From positions 1-45,821 of the forward strand of contig NZ_LYMK01000052.1 in NCBI RefSeq assembly GCF_002157355.1: 45,821 nt of DNA, given 5' to 3'. The notes beneath the pieces are model-generated. The model was not told the DNA's origin and made no database searches. It worked only from the letters and a program-made list of their open reading frames with translations. This DNA comes from Variovorax sp. JS1663. Lineage in GTDB: Bacteria > Pseudomonadota > Gammaproteobacteria > Burkholderiales > Burkholderiaceae_C. Positions 1 through 8,027 of this stretch are shown piece after piece; within the stretch, counting starts at the first letter, position 1, and each line of letters starts with the position of its first letter. A program made the translations under genes and the position numbers.

Positions 1-76
1 GCTGTGGGCCTCGGGTGGAGACACCCGGGCGAAGTCGCAGCTCAACGCCTCGGCGGGGCTGCGCGTGCGCTGGTAG
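1..76 (+). CDS. C-terminal end of a probable outer-membrane beta-barrel protein (5' truncated)
   Basis: The frame beginning at base 2 is open from the window edge to a TAG at 74-76 and gives 24 residues ending in SAGLRVRW. The last residues alternate between small or hydrophobic and polar and finish on an aromatic residue. That is the C-terminal signature read by the BAM machinery on outer-membrane beta-barrels. Too little is visible to name a family; a porin, a receptor or a TpsB-type transporter would all fit. The call is an inference from a short tail, and a chance open frame cannot be excluded. Confidence 0.4.
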   Translation, partial: LWASGGDTRAKSQLNASAGLRVRW

Positions 77-143
77 GCTGCCGTGCTGAACGGAGGCTGG
101 GTCGGTTTCCGCGCAAAGCAAGGCATGACCCATCCAGGGCGGT

Positions 144-178
144 AAGAGCCGCTTATGCTCGCGCCGCATGCGGCTCTT
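144..178. repeat. 9-bp inverted repeat spanning a start codon
   Basis: AAGAGCCGC at 144-152 and GCGGCTCTT at 170-178 are perfect inverted copies with a 17-nt spacer that contains the upstream part of the translation start region. The right arm begins on the last base of the ATG (168-170) of the DUF2272 gene. In the mRNA this would place the start codon at the foot of a hairpin. No convincing Shine-Dalgarno sequence precedes the ATG. A role in limiting translation is only a suggestion. Confidence 0.4.
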
Positions 179-1163
179 CGATGCTCCACCCCATGTGCCA
201 TGGCGCTTCCCCGCCGTGGCCGCGCTTGCTGCCGCGCTGCTTTCAGCGGCCGCTGTCCCGGCCGCGGCCGCCTGCCTTGCCACGAGCCTGCACATCGCGC
301 CCAGCCCGCGCGCCCTGGCCATGGCGGCCGCGGCCCGGCGCGAGCACCTGGCTTTCGGCGGCCAGACGCTGGATGCCGAAGGCCGGCTCATCGAGGCTGG
401 CTATTCCGAGGGAGAGGACGCGCGCGGCCCGGAGCGCGGGACAGCGCCGTGGCAGCGGGTGCTCGGCTACTGGCAGGCGGTGAATTCGCCGGACGGCCGC
501 CTGCCTTCCGCCGTGCGCTTCGGCGCGCTGCGCCCTGCTTCGCGCGCGTTGCTGATGCAGGCCCTGAGCCGGGCCGCGGGCGTGGCGCAGGGCCTCGAAG
601 CGCAGGACCTGCGCGCCGTGCAGACCGCACTCGACCGCGTGGCCGTCATCGACACGCCCTGGTCCGCCGCCTTCCTCAGCTGGCTGGCGCGCGAGGCCGG
701 GCTCGGCCCGGGCGAGTTCGTGTTCTCGGAAGCGCATGCCGACTATGCGGGCGCTGCGTGGCAGGCCGGCATCGACGAGGCGCAGGGCCAGTCAAATCCC
801 TTCGCGCTGCGCGCCTGCGACCCGGCGCGCACGCCGCCGCGCGTCGGGGACCTGGTCTGCCACGCGCGCAGCGACGAGGCGGGTGTCGCCAGCTTCGAGG
901 CCATCGGCCGCATCCTGGCCACGCGGCCCACGGGCGGTGCGGCGCTGCCGATGCACTGCGACGTGGTGGTTGCGGTCGATGCGAAGGGCTTCGATGCGGT
1001 GGGTGGCAACGTGCTGCAGTCCGTCACCTTGCGCCGGCTCGCCTTCGCACGCGGCACCCGGCTGCTCGATCCGGACTACCGGGGCTGCGAGGCTGGAACG
1101 CCGGGCTGCGTCGACCGTCACATGAGCCGCGCTCCCTGGTCGCTTCTGCTGCAGTGGCGCTGA
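168..1163 (+). CDS. DUF2272 family secreted protein
   Basis: 331 residues with a signal-peptide-like N-terminus: a hydrophobic Ala/Leu stretch at about residues 15-36 ending AAA before Cys. The body carries hallmarks I recall for DUF2272: PWSAAFLSWLAREAG, then FSEAHADY, then PRVGDLVCHAR and a late HCDVVV. The layout resembles CHAP/NlpC-type amidase folds, where PWCAAF carries the catalytic Cys, but here that position is Ser, so hydrolase activity should not be assumed. It probably acts in the periplasm or cell envelope. It stands alone, convergent with the tartrate-dehydratase-like gene 15 bp downstream. The start is ATG 168 and lacks a clear ribosome-binding site. Confidence 0.75.
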   Translation: MRLFDAPPHVPWRFPAVAALAAALLSAAAVPAAAACLATSLHIAPSPRALAMAAAARREHLAFGGQTLDAEGRLIEAGYSEGEDARGPERGTAPWQRVLGYWQAVNSPDGRLPSAVRFGALRPASRALLMQALSRAAGVAQGLEAQDLRAVQTALDRVAVIDTPWSAAFLSWLAREAGLGPGEFVFSEAHADYAGAAWQAGIDEAQGQSNPFALRACDPARTPPRVGDLVCHARSDEAGVASFEAIGRILATRPTGGAALPMHCDVVVAVDAKGFDAVGGNVLQSVTLRRLAFARGTRLLDPDYRGCEAGTPGCVDRHMSRAPWSLLLQWR

Positions 1164-1178
1164 CAGCCTCTCAGGCTT

Positions 1179-2345
1179 TCAGGCCGCGAGCGCCCGCATC
1201 TCGGCGTAGAGATCGGCCTTGCCCTCGAAGCCGATGCCCGGCAGCTCCGGCAGCACGACGTAGCTGTTGTCGACCTTGACGCCGTCCGGAAAGCCGCCGT
1301 AGGGCTGGAACAGGTCCGGATACGACTCGTTGCCGCCGAGCCCCAGACCGGCCGCGATCGCCAGCGACATCTGGTGTCCGCCGTGGGGCACGCAGCGCGA
1401 GGGCGACCAGCCGTTCTCCTTCAGCATGTCGAGCGTGCGCAGGTACTCGACCAGCCCGTAGCTCAGCGCACAGTCGAACTGCAGCCAGTCGCGGTCCGGC
1501 CGCATGCCGCCGTAGCGGATCAGGTTGCGCGCGTCCTGCATCGAGAACAGGTTCTCGCCGGTCGCCATCGGCCCGGCGTAGTGCTGGGCCAGTTCGGCCT
1601 GCAGCGCGTAGTCGAGCGGATCGCCGGCCTCCTCGTACCAGAACAGGTCGTACTGCGACAGGGCCTTGGCATAGGCAACGGCGGTCTTCAGGTCGAAGCG
1701 CCCGTTGGCATCCACGGCCAACTTCTGTCCCGGGCCGAGCAGCTTGAGCACGGCCTCGATCCGCTTGCAGTCCTCGGCCAGCGAGGCGCCGCCGATCTTC
1801 TTCTTGACCACGGAATAGCCGCGGTCGAGGTAGCTGCGCATCTCGCGCTCGAGGCCCTCGATGCCCTGGCCCGGCCAGTAGTAGCCGCCGGCGGCATACA
1901 CGAAGACCTTGCGCTCGGCCTTGCCGTTGCCGTAGCGCTCGGCCAGCAGCTGGAAGAGCGGCTTGCCCTCGATCTTGGCGACGGCGTCCCACACAGCCAT
2001 GTCGATGGTGCCCACCGCCACCGAGCGCTCGCCGTGGCCGCCGGGCTTCTCGTTGCTCATCATGGTGGCCCAGACCTTGTGCGGGTCGAGGTTGTCGCGC
2101 TCGGCGTCGCGCAGCGAGTCGGGGGCGGCCTCGAGCAGGCGCGGGCGGAAGCGTTCGCGGATCAGCGCGCCCTGTCCGTAGCGGCCGTTGGAGTTGAAGC
2201 CGTAGCCCACCACCGGCTTGCCGTCGCGGATCACGTCGGTGACCACGGCGACCAGGCTCAGCGTCATCTTCGAGAAGTCGATGTACGCATTGCGGATGTT
2301 CGATTTGATGGGCTTGGTTTCTTCGCGGATGTCGACGATCTTCAT
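1179..2345 (-). CDS. tarD: Enolase-superfamily acid-sugar dehydratase, D(-)-tartrate dehydratase-like
   Basis: 388 residues of the mandelate racemase/muconate lactonizing group. The whole sequence closely resembles, from memory, the characterised D-tartrate dehydratase of Bradyrhizobium japonicum, which turns D-tartrate into oxaloacetate and water using Mg2+. Visible catalytic parts are the KxK motif (K181, K183), metal ligands D212 (VDANG), E238 (WYEE) and E264 (ATGENL), and H321 in CVPHGGHQ, all within one residue of their positions in that enzyme. ATG 2345 is chosen because AGAGGG lies just upstream; an in-frame TTG at 2360 would overlap that site. It is the last gene of the leftward operon 4982-1179. 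The exact substrate is inferred by similarity; another four-carbon acid sugar is possible. Confidence 0.82.
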   Translation of the reverse strand: MKIVDIREETKPIKSNIRNAYIDFSKMTLSLVAVVTDVIRDGKPVVGYGFNSNGRYGQGALIRERFRPRLLEAAPDSLRDAERDNLDPHKVWATMMSNEKPGGHGERSVAVGTIDMAVWDAVAKIEGKPLFQLLAERYGNGKAERKVFVYAAGGYYWPGQGIEGLEREMRSYLDRGYSVVKKKIGGASLAEDCKRIEAVLKLLGPGQKLAVDANGRFDLKTAVAYAKALSQYDLFWYEEAGDPLDYALQAELAQHYAGPMATGENLFSMQDARNLIRYGGMRPDRDWLQFDCALSYGLVEYLRTLDMLKENGWSPSRCVPHGGHQMSLAIAAGLGLGGNESYPDLFQPYGGFPDGVKVDNSYVVLPELPGIGFEGKADLYAEMRALAA

Positions 2346-2369
2346 GGGGTCCCTCTTCAAAGAATGTGT

Positions 2370-3068
2370 TCAGCGCGGCAGCGACGAGCCGCCGCAGATC
2401 TGGATGTCCTGGCCGGTGATGGCATCGGCCTCGGACGAGAGCAGAAAGCGCACGAGCGCGGCGATCTCCTCGGGCCGGATCAGCCGGCCGATGGGCGGCA
2501 GCACCGGCGCCTCGGAAGCGCGCGACGGGTCGGCGGTCATGGCGGTCTGCGTGGCTGCGGGCGACACCACGTTCACGGTCACGCCGCGCGGCGCCACCTC
2601 CGCCGCCCAGCTGCGCGCCAGCGCGACCAGGGCGGCCTTCGAGGCCGCGTACTGGCTGCGCCCCGCCTTGCCCTGCGCGACGCGGCTGCCGACGATCACC
2701 ACGCGGCCGTGGCCGGCCTCGGCCATGCGCGGCACCAGCACGTCGGCCAGGCGCGTGGCCGCCTCCACGTGCAGCCGCCACATCAGCGCGCCACCGGCCG
2801 CATCGAGCGCGCCGAGCCGGCCGACGCGCAGCACACCGGCGGCATGCACGAAGGCCGAGACGCCATCGAGCCCGCGCGCCGCCGCATCGGTGGCCGCGCC
2901 GTCCGAGAGATCGACCTGCACCGGCGCGAAGGCCTCGTGCAGCAGCGCGGGCGCGGCGCGGTCGAAGCCGGTGACGCGCCAGCCCGCATCGAGCAAGGCC
3001 AGTGCGATCGCCAGGCCGATGCCCGAGCTGCTGCCGGTCACCAGGGCGTGGGGGCTGCTATTCGGCAC
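2370..3068 (-). CDS. Short-chain dehydrogenase/reductase (SDR)
   Basis: 232 residues with a classical SDR layout: the cofactor loop TGSSSGIG at about residues 11-18, a Ser in VIVGSRVAQG and the YAASK catalytic Tyr/Lys pair, ending with a Gly-rich C-terminus. A soluble NAD(P)-dependent oxidoreductase for a hydroxy or keto group. GTG 3068 is the start; the gene overlaps the end of the Bug gene by 11 bp and is separated from the dehydratase start by 24 bp, so the operon is translationally tight. In context it may oxidise or reduce a hydroxy acid related to the dehydratase substrate. The substrate cannot be read from the sequence. Confidence 0.85.
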   Translation of the reverse strand: MPNSSPHALVTGSSSGIGLAIALALLDAGWRVTGFDRAAPALLHEAFAPVQVDLSDGAATDAAARGLDGVSAFVHAAGVLRVGRLGALDAAGGALMWRLHVEAATRLADVLVPRMAEAGHGRVVIVGSRVAQGKAGRSQYAASKAALVALARSWAAEVAPRGVTVNVVSPAATQTAMTADPSRASEAPVLPPIGRLIRPEEIAALVRFLLSSEADAITGQDIQICGGSSLPR

Positions 3069-4029
3069 GGATGTTCGCCTCCGCGATGATCCTGGCCGAG
3101 CGCGCCATGTCCTCCTTCTGGAAGGCCGCGAAGTCGGCGATGCTGCCCGGGGTCAGCAGCAGGCCCTGGCTGGTGAGCTTGTCCTTGATCTCCGGCGCGG
3201 CGAGCGCCTTGTTGACCTCGGCGTTGAGCCGCTTCGCGATGTCCTGCGGCATCTTCGCCGGTGCCCACAGGCCGTACCAGCTGTAGGACTCGTAGCCCGG
3301 GAGCGTCTCGCCCACGGTCGGCGTGTCGGGCATGCTGGCGATGCGCGACTTGGAGGTCACGGCCAGCACCTTCAGCATGCCGCCCTTCGCGTACTGCACC
3401 GAGCCCAGCACCGGGTCGACGAAGCCGTCGATCTGGCCGCCGATCAGGTCCTGGTAGGCCGGGCCCGAGCCCTTGTAGGGCACCACCAGGTACTCGATGC
3501 CGCTCGCGCGCTTGAGCATCTCGGTCGACAGGTGCCCGGCCGATGCCGAGGAGCCGATGGCGAAGCTCAGCTTGCCGGGGTTCGCCTTGGCATACGCGAT
3601 CAATCCCTTGATGTCGTTCACCGGCAGGTTCTTGTTGACCGCGACCGACAGCGGCGCCTTGGCCACCAGCGCGACCGGCTGGAAGTCGCGCACCACGTCG
3701 TAGGGCGTGCTCTTCACCACCATCGGCGTGGTGGTGAAGGTCGAGGGGCTGAACAGCAGCGTGTAGCCGTCGGGTGCCGCGCGTGCCACCGCGGCAGAGC
3801 CGATGGCGCCGCCCGCGCCCGCGCGGTTGTCCACCACCACGCTCTGGCCCAGCTGCTCGCCGAGCTTCTGCGCCAGCATGCGGCCCACCGTGTCCAGCGT
3901 GCCGCCGGGCGGGAAGGGGATGATCATGGTGATCGGCTTGCCCGGCCACGCCTGGGCGAAGGCCGTGGTGCCGGCCAGCCCCAGCAGGGCGGCGGAGAGC
4001 GCGCAGCGCGCGAAGTGTCTGCGTTGCAT
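3058..4029 (-). CDS. Bug/TctC family tripartite tricarboxylate transporter substrate-binding protein
   Basis: 323 residues with a signal peptide (MQRRHFARC, hydrophobic core, cleavage after AFA). Family markers are WPGKPITMIIPFPPGG, the NRAGAGGAIGS segment, PDGYTLL and the PYKGSGPAYQDLIGG region. Bug proteins bind carboxylates such as citrate, tartrate-like acids or aromatic acids in the periplasm and pass them to TctA/TctB-type permeases. No TctAB genes sit in this operon, so it would borrow a permease or act in sensing, as many Bug proteins in Betaproteobacteria do. ATG 4029 opens the signal peptide. It lies between the DapA-like gene (17 bp upstream) and the SDR. Confidence 0.9.
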   Translation of the reverse strand: MQRRHFARCALSAALLGLAGTTAFAQAWPGKPITMIIPFPPGGTLDTVGRMLAQKLGEQLGQSVVVDNRAGAGGAIGSAAVARAAPDGYTLLFSPSTFTTTPMVVKSTPYDVVRDFQPVALVAKAPLSVAVNKNLPVNDIKGLIAYAKANPGKLSFAIGSSASAGHLSTEMLKRASGIEYLVVPYKGSGPAYQDLIGGQIDGFVDPVLGSVQYAKGGMLKVLAVTSKSRIASMPDTPTVGETLPGYESYSWYGLWAPAKMPQDIAKRLNAEVNKALAAPEIKDKLTSQGLLLTPGSIADFAAFQKEDMARSARIIAEANIRAE

Positions 4030-4046
4030 GGTGGTGATCACGGCGT

Positions 4047-4982
4047 TCAGCGCTGCAGCAGGCCGGCGTTGTCCAGCGCGGCGCGCAGGGCCTGCATCTC
4101 GGCATCGGTCGGCGCCTCGGTGGGCGGGCGCACCGTGGGCGCCTGGATCACACCGGCCAGGTACATGCCGGCCTTCATGCGGGCATGGGCCTCGCCGGTG
4201 GGCTCGCCGCCGCCGTAGACCGCGTCCTTCAGCGGCGTGATCAGCGCCTGCACCTGCATGGCCTTCTTCAGGTCGCCGGCCTTCACCGCCTCCCAGAGGT
4301 CGTTGATCAGGCTGGGGATGAAGGTGGCGAAGCCGACCAGCGCGCCGTCGACGCCCTGCACCATGGAGGCGAGCAGGTACTCGTCGTGACAGGTGAGGAT
4401 GGCCTTGGAGGCATCGGCCTCGCGGATCGCCTTGATGTCGCTCGCGTACTTGTTCATGTCGCGCTGGCCGACCTTGAAGGCCTGCACATAGGGCAGCTTC
4501 GCCAGCGTGGCGAGGGTGGCGGACGAGTAGGCCGCGCGCGTCCAGGCCGGGTACACGTGGGCGACCAGGTCCAGGCCGGAGGCCTCCGCGATGGCCTCGA
4601 AGTAGTCGGTGACGTGCCCGGCGCGGAAGCCGAAGCGCAGCCAGTGGTGCGGTGGCATCACGTCCAGCGCGCGGGCGCCGGCATCGCGCGCCAGGCGGGC
4701 GTGCTCCTTCGCCTCCTGGATGCCTTCGCACACGATGGACGAGATCACCGGCAGCCGGCCCTCGAGCTCGCTGGCCACGATGCGCGTGACCTCGGCGCGC
4801 TCCTTCGCGGTCAGCGAGAACACCTCGCCGGTGTGGCCGTTGGTCATCACTGCCACCACGCCGGGCTGCGAAGCCAGCCACGACGCATGGCGGCGCAGCT
4901 CGGCCTCGTCGATGCGGAAGTCCGGCGTGAAGGGGCAGGCGATGGCGGGAATGATCCCCCGATAATTCTGGATGGTGGGCAT
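4047..4982 (-). CDS. DapA/NAL family (beta/alpha)8 aldolase or dehydratase
   Basis: 311 residues of the dihydrodipicolinate synthase/N-acetylneuraminate lyase family. The Schiff-base lysine is K170 in VQAFKVGQRD, the conserved Tyr is Y144 in HVYP, and the substrate carboxylate loop is GHTGE (residues 49-53) in place of the usual GTTGE. These enzymes cleave or dehydrate 2-keto acids. As first gene of an acid-sugar operon it is more likely catabolic than a lysine-biosynthesis DapA. The start at ATG 4982 has a good ribosome-binding site, AGGAGACCTC. It is transcribed away from the LysR gene at 5106. A true D-tartrate route would not need an aldolase, so the operon may handle a wider set of substrates. 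Confidence 0.83.
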   Translation of the reverse strand: MPTIQNYRGIIPAIACPFTPDFRIDEAELRRHASWLASQPGVVAVMTNGHTGEVFSLTAKERAEVTRIVASELEGRLPVISSIVCEGIQEAKEHARLARDAGARALDVMPPHHWLRFGFRAGHVTDYFEAIAEASGLDLVAHVYPAWTRAAYSSATLATLAKLPYVQAFKVGQRDMNKYASDIKAIREADASKAILTCHDEYLLASMVQGVDGALVGFATFIPSLINDLWEAVKAGDLKKAMQVQALITPLKDAVYGGGEPTGEAHARMKAGMYLAGVIQAPTVRPPTEAPTDAEMQALRAALDNAGLLQR

Positions 4983-5105
4983 GAGGTCTCCTGGGTTGAT
5001 GGATCTGCGGACTGGCGTGATGCGTCCTTGGCTGAATGGTCGTCGGGCCGCGTCCGAAAGGCCAATGCCCCTTTTCTCTTCTTGTATGCCGCCAAAGCAC
5101 CGCCC
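4983..5105. promoter_or_regulatory. Divergent promoter region between LysR gene and acid-sugar operon
   Basis: A 123-bp gap separates the starts of the leftward operon and the rightward LysR gene, the usual arrangement in which the regulator binds between the two and controls both. The part nearest the LysR gene is T-rich on the plus strand (CCCCTTTTCTCTTCTTG at about 5069-5085), unlike the surrounding GC-rich DNA. I could not identify a clear T-N11-A operator with confidence. Confidence 0.45.
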
Positions 5106-6023
5106 ATGAACTTCCAATGGCTCGAGGACTTCCTGGCCCTGGCCGCGACGGGCAACTTCTCGCGCGCGGCCGAGGAGCGGCACATGACGCAGCCGGCCTT
5201 CAGCCGCCGCATCCGCGCGCTGGAGGAATGGCTGGGGGTGGTGCTGATTGATCGCACCAGCCATCCGGCCACGCTGACCGAGACGGGCGAATGGTTCCGT
5301 GCGGTGGCGCAGGAGATCCTGCAGCGCGTGGCGCGCGTGCCCGACGAGGCGCGCGCGGTGGCCGATGCGAGCTCCGCCACGCTGCGCATCGCCGCGACCC
5401 ACGCGTTGTCGCTGACCTTCATGCCGGGCTGGCTGCGCGGCCTGGCGCCCGGCGAGCCCGCCGGGCCGATGCAGCTGATGTCGGACGTGATGCAGCAGTG
5501 CGAGGGCCTGATGCTGCAGGGGCGCACGCAGTTCCTGCTGTGCCATGGCCACCCGCAGGTCCATGGCCGGCTGGAGGCGGCCGACTATCCCTCCTGCGTG
5601 GTGGGCATCGACGAGCTGGTGCCGGTGTCGGCGCCGGGCCAGCCCGGCCGGCCGGCCCACGCGCTCGAAGCCAACGGCGCGGCGCGCGTGCCCCTGCTGC
5701 TCTACAGCGCCGAGTCCGGCCTGGGCCGCATCGTGCGCGCCGTGCTGGGCGCGCGGCTCGAGGCGATGGCCACCAGTGTGGTGCTGACGGCCCACCTCGC
5801 CACGGTGCTCAAGACCATGGCGCTGGAATCGCGCGGCGTGGCCTGGCTGCCGCGCAGCCTGATCGAGGCCGAGCTGGCCGACGGACGCCTGCTGCCCGCC
5901 GGCGATGTGCCCTGGCGCGTGGCCATGGAAATCCGGCTGTTCCGCGCGCCGGGCAAGCTGCCGCGGGCGGCGGAGGCCTTCTGGCGTGCGGTGCAGCAGG
6001 GCGCGGCGCCGCCGCCGGCCTGA
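5106..6023 (+). CDS. LysR-family transcriptional regulator
   Basis: 305 residues. The N-terminus has the winged helix-turn-helix of the family: FLALAATGNFSRAAEERHMT, then QPAFSRRIRALEEWLG. An effector-binding domain of the usual length follows and includes the late GVAWLP segment. The start ATG 5106 gives the typical MNFQWLEDFLALA opening. It is divergent from the dapA-like/bug/SDR/tartrate-dehydratase operon and is therefore the likely activator of that operon, responding to its substrate or an intermediate. The HTH assignment is clear; the regulon is inferred from position. Confidence 0.9.
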   Translation: MNFQWLEDFLALAATGNFSRAAEERHMTQPAFSRRIRALEEWLGVVLIDRTSHPATLTETGEWFRAVAQEILQRVARVPDEARAVADASSATLRIAATHALSLTFMPGWLRGLAPGEPAGPMQLMSDVMQQCEGLMLQGRTQFLLCHGHPQVHGRLEAADYPSCVVGIDELVPVSAPGQPGRPAHALEANGAARVPLLLYSAESGLGRIVRAVLGARLEAMATSVVLTAHLATVLKTMALESRGVAWLPRSLIEAELADGRLLPAGDVPWRVAMEIRLFRAPGKLPRAAEAFWRAVQQGAAPPPA

Positions 6024-6041
6024 AGGCCCGGCGGAGCGCCT

Positions 6042-7055
6042 TCAGCGCTCGGCGTCGACGTCCACCACGACCTTGCCGTTCGCGCGGCCCTGCGCGACCA
6101 GCTCGTGCGCCAGCAGTGCATTGCCGAAGTCGAAGCGGCGCTCGTCCAGCCGCGGCAGCAGCAGGCCCGCCTCCGCCAGTTGCGTCGCCTCGCGCAGGAT
6201 CTCGCCATGGTGGGCGCGCTGCGTGCCGGTCAGCATGGGCCTCAGCGTGAAGACCCCGGAATAGGTCGCCGCCCGGAAGGACAAGGGCCCCAGCGCGTGC
6301 GTGCCCCACCCGAGGATGCTGAGCACGTGCCCTGTGTAGGGCCGTACGGCCTCGAAGGACGCATCCAGGGTCGTGCCGCCCACGGTGTCGAACACCACGT
6401 CGAAGCCCTGGCCGCCGGTGAAGCGCTCCACGTACTGCGCGACCGGCATCGCGCGGTAGTCGATGGCGACTGCGCCGTAGCGTTCGACGAGCGCGGCGTG
6501 GTCCCCGGCGACGGTGGCGAAGACCTCGGCGCCGCGTGCGCGTGCGAGCTGCACCGCCACGTGCCCGACACCGCCCGCGCCGCCGTGCACCAGGACCTTC
6601 TGGCCGGCGCGCACCTGCGCCCGGTCCACCAGCCCTTCCCAGGCGGTGATGACGGCCAGCGGCAAGGCAGCGGCCTCGCGCATCGTGAGGTTCCGGGGCT
6701 TCAGGGCGAGCAGGTCGGCATCGACCGCCGCATGGTCGGCCAGCGTGCCCTGCAGGCCGCCGACGCCGCCCGCCATGCCATAGACCTCGTCGCCTGCGCG
6801 AAAGCGCGTGACGCCGGCACCGGTGGCCACCACCACGCCCGCGAGGTCCATGCCGAGGACGGCCGGCAGCGGCTGCCGCGCATGGGCCGCCTGGCCGGCG
6901 CGGATCTTGGTGTCCAGCGGGTTGACGCCGCTGGCCACGATGCGCACCAGCACCTCGCCGGCACCGGCCACCGGCCTCGGAAGGCGGACCTCGGAAAAAG
7001 GGGCGTCCGCGTGCTCCACCATCAGTGCACGCATCGGATCGGGCTGCTTGTTCAT
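6042..7055 (-). CDS. Zinc-independent medium-chain dehydrogenase/quinone oxidoreductase-like protein
   Basis: 337 residues. A GroES-like N-terminal domain (VNPLDTKIRAG, GMDLAGVVVATG, GDEVYGM) is followed by a Rossmann domain with HGGAGGVGHVAVQLAR (NADPH binding) and VFDTVGG. The structural and catalytic zinc cysteines of alcohol dehydrogenases are missing, which places it with the quinone oxidoreductase/enoyl reductase branch. It would reduce quinones or alpha,beta-unsaturated carbonyls in the cytoplasm. ATG 7055 is preceded by AGGAGTTCCAGAG. The divergent LysR gene at 7165 probably controls it. Confidence 0.87.
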   Translation of the reverse strand: MNKQPDPMRALMVEHADAPFSEVRLPRPVAGAGEVLVRIVASGVNPLDTKIRAGQAAHARQPLPAVLGMDLAGVVVATGAGVTRFRAGDEVYGMAGGVGGLQGTLADHAAVDADLLALKPRNLTMREAAALPLAVITAWEGLVDRAQVRAGQKVLVHGGAGGVGHVAVQLARARGAEVFATVAGDHAALVERYGAVAIDYRAMPVAQYVERFTGGQGFDVVFDTVGGTTLDASFEAVRPYTGHVLSILGWGTHALGPLSFRAATYSGVFTLRPMLTGTQRAHHGEILREATQLAEAGLLLPRLDERRFDFGNALLAHELVAQGRANGKVVVDVDAER

Positions 7056-7110
7056 CTCTGGAACTCCTGTCTGTGTTGCGAAGGCCTCCAGTGTTCGCTT
7101 TTCGATAGCG

Positions 7111-7124
7111 CATGGGAATCCATG
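7111..7124. promoter_or_regulatory. Candidate LysR operator in the divergent intergenic region
   Basis: CATGG at 7111-7115 and CCATG at 7120-7124 form a short dyad around GAAT, midway between the oxidoreductase start (7055) and the LysR start (7165). LysR-type proteins bind small interrupted dyads in such gaps. The arms are only 5 bp, so chance occurrence is possible. Confidence 0.3.
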
Positions 7125-7164
7125 AAACAGCACGACGCCCATGCGTTTTTGTATGCTGCGGCTG

Positions 7165-8016
7165 ATGGACTGGGACAACATCAAGGTCTTCCTCGCCGTG
7201 GCCCGCGCGGGCTCGCTGGGCGCCGCCGCGCGCGCACTGGGCCAGACGCAGCCGACCATCGGCCGGCGGCTGCGCGCCTTCGAGGCGCAGCTCGGCCAGT
7301 CGCTGTTCCAGCGCAGTGCCGAAGGCTTCGTGCTGACGCACGAGGGCGAGGCCGTGCTGGCGCACGCGCAACGGATGGAGGACGAGGCGCTCGGCTTCGA
7401 GCGGCGCCTGCAGGGGCAGGCGGTGCAGCTGGAGGGGCTGCTGCGCGTTTCCTCGTCGGACTGGTTCGGTGTCCACGTGCTGGCGCCGGTTTTCGCCCGC
7501 TTCCAGGAATCCCATCCGAAGGTCTGCATCGAGCTCGTGACCGATGCGCGGCTCTTCAGCCTGGCGCGGCGCGAGGCCGACCTGGTGTTCCGCATCCGCC
7601 GCTTCGAGGACGCCGAGGTCGTGCAGCGCCGGCTCATGCGCATGGACTACGCGGTCTACGGTGCCTCCCATCTGCCCAGGCCCGAGGCGGGTGCCGGTGG
7701 CGGCGCGTTCCTCATCACCATGGACAGCGCCTTCGAGGCCATGCCCGACGTGCAGTGGCTGCGTCGCATGCTGCCGCGGGCGCAGATCGGCCTGCGCAGC
7801 AACAACCGCGAGGTGCAGGCCGCGTTCTGCGCGTCGGGCGGCGGCTGGGCCGTGCTGCCCTGCGTGCTGGGCGACCGCGTGCCCGGTGTCGTGCGACTCG
7901 ACCTGGGTGCATCGCCGCCCTCGCGCGAGGTCTGGGTCGGCTTCCACCGGGACCTGAAGCGGCTGTCGCGGCTGCGCAGCCTGCTCGACTTCACCGTGGA
8001 GGCGCTGGCGGACTGA
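7165..8016 (+). CDS. LysR-family transcriptional regulator
   Basis: 283 residues when started at ATG 7165, which gives the typical opening MDWDNIKVFLAVARAGSLG; two in-frame ATGs at 7141 and 7153 would add up to eight residues. The HTH covers AAARALGQTQPTIGRRLRAF. The effector domain is a little short, with LRVSSSDWFG opening it and GGGWAVLPCVLGDRVP near the end. It is divergent from the quinone-oxidoreductase-like gene, its likely target. No strong ribosome-binding site is visible before either candidate start. Confidence 0.87.
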   Translation: MDWDNIKVFLAVARAGSLGAAARALGQTQPTIGRRLRAFEAQLGQSLFQRSAEGFVLTHEGEAVLAHAQRMEDEALGFERRLQGQAVQLEGLLRVSSSDWFGVHVLAPVFARFQESHPKVCIELVTDARLFSLARREADLVFRIRRFEDAEVVQRRLMRMDYAVYGASHLPRPEAGAGGGAFLITMDSAFEAMPDVQWLRRMLPRAQIGLRSNNREVQAAFCASGGGWAVLPCVLGDRVPGVVRLDLGASPPSREVWVGFHRDLKRLSRLRSLLDFTVEALAD

Positions 8017-8027
8017 GCCCCGCGGCC

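Noticed and set aside
4047..4982. Calling the DapA-family gene a biosynthetic dapA
   Set aside because: The substrate loop is GHTGE rather than GTTGE and the gene lies in a LysR-controlled catabolic operon.
4185..5100. Upstream in-frame extension of the LysR gene on the plus strand to 4185
   Set aside because: The extension is antisense to the DapA-like gene and the family opening MNFQWLEDFLALA sits at 5106.
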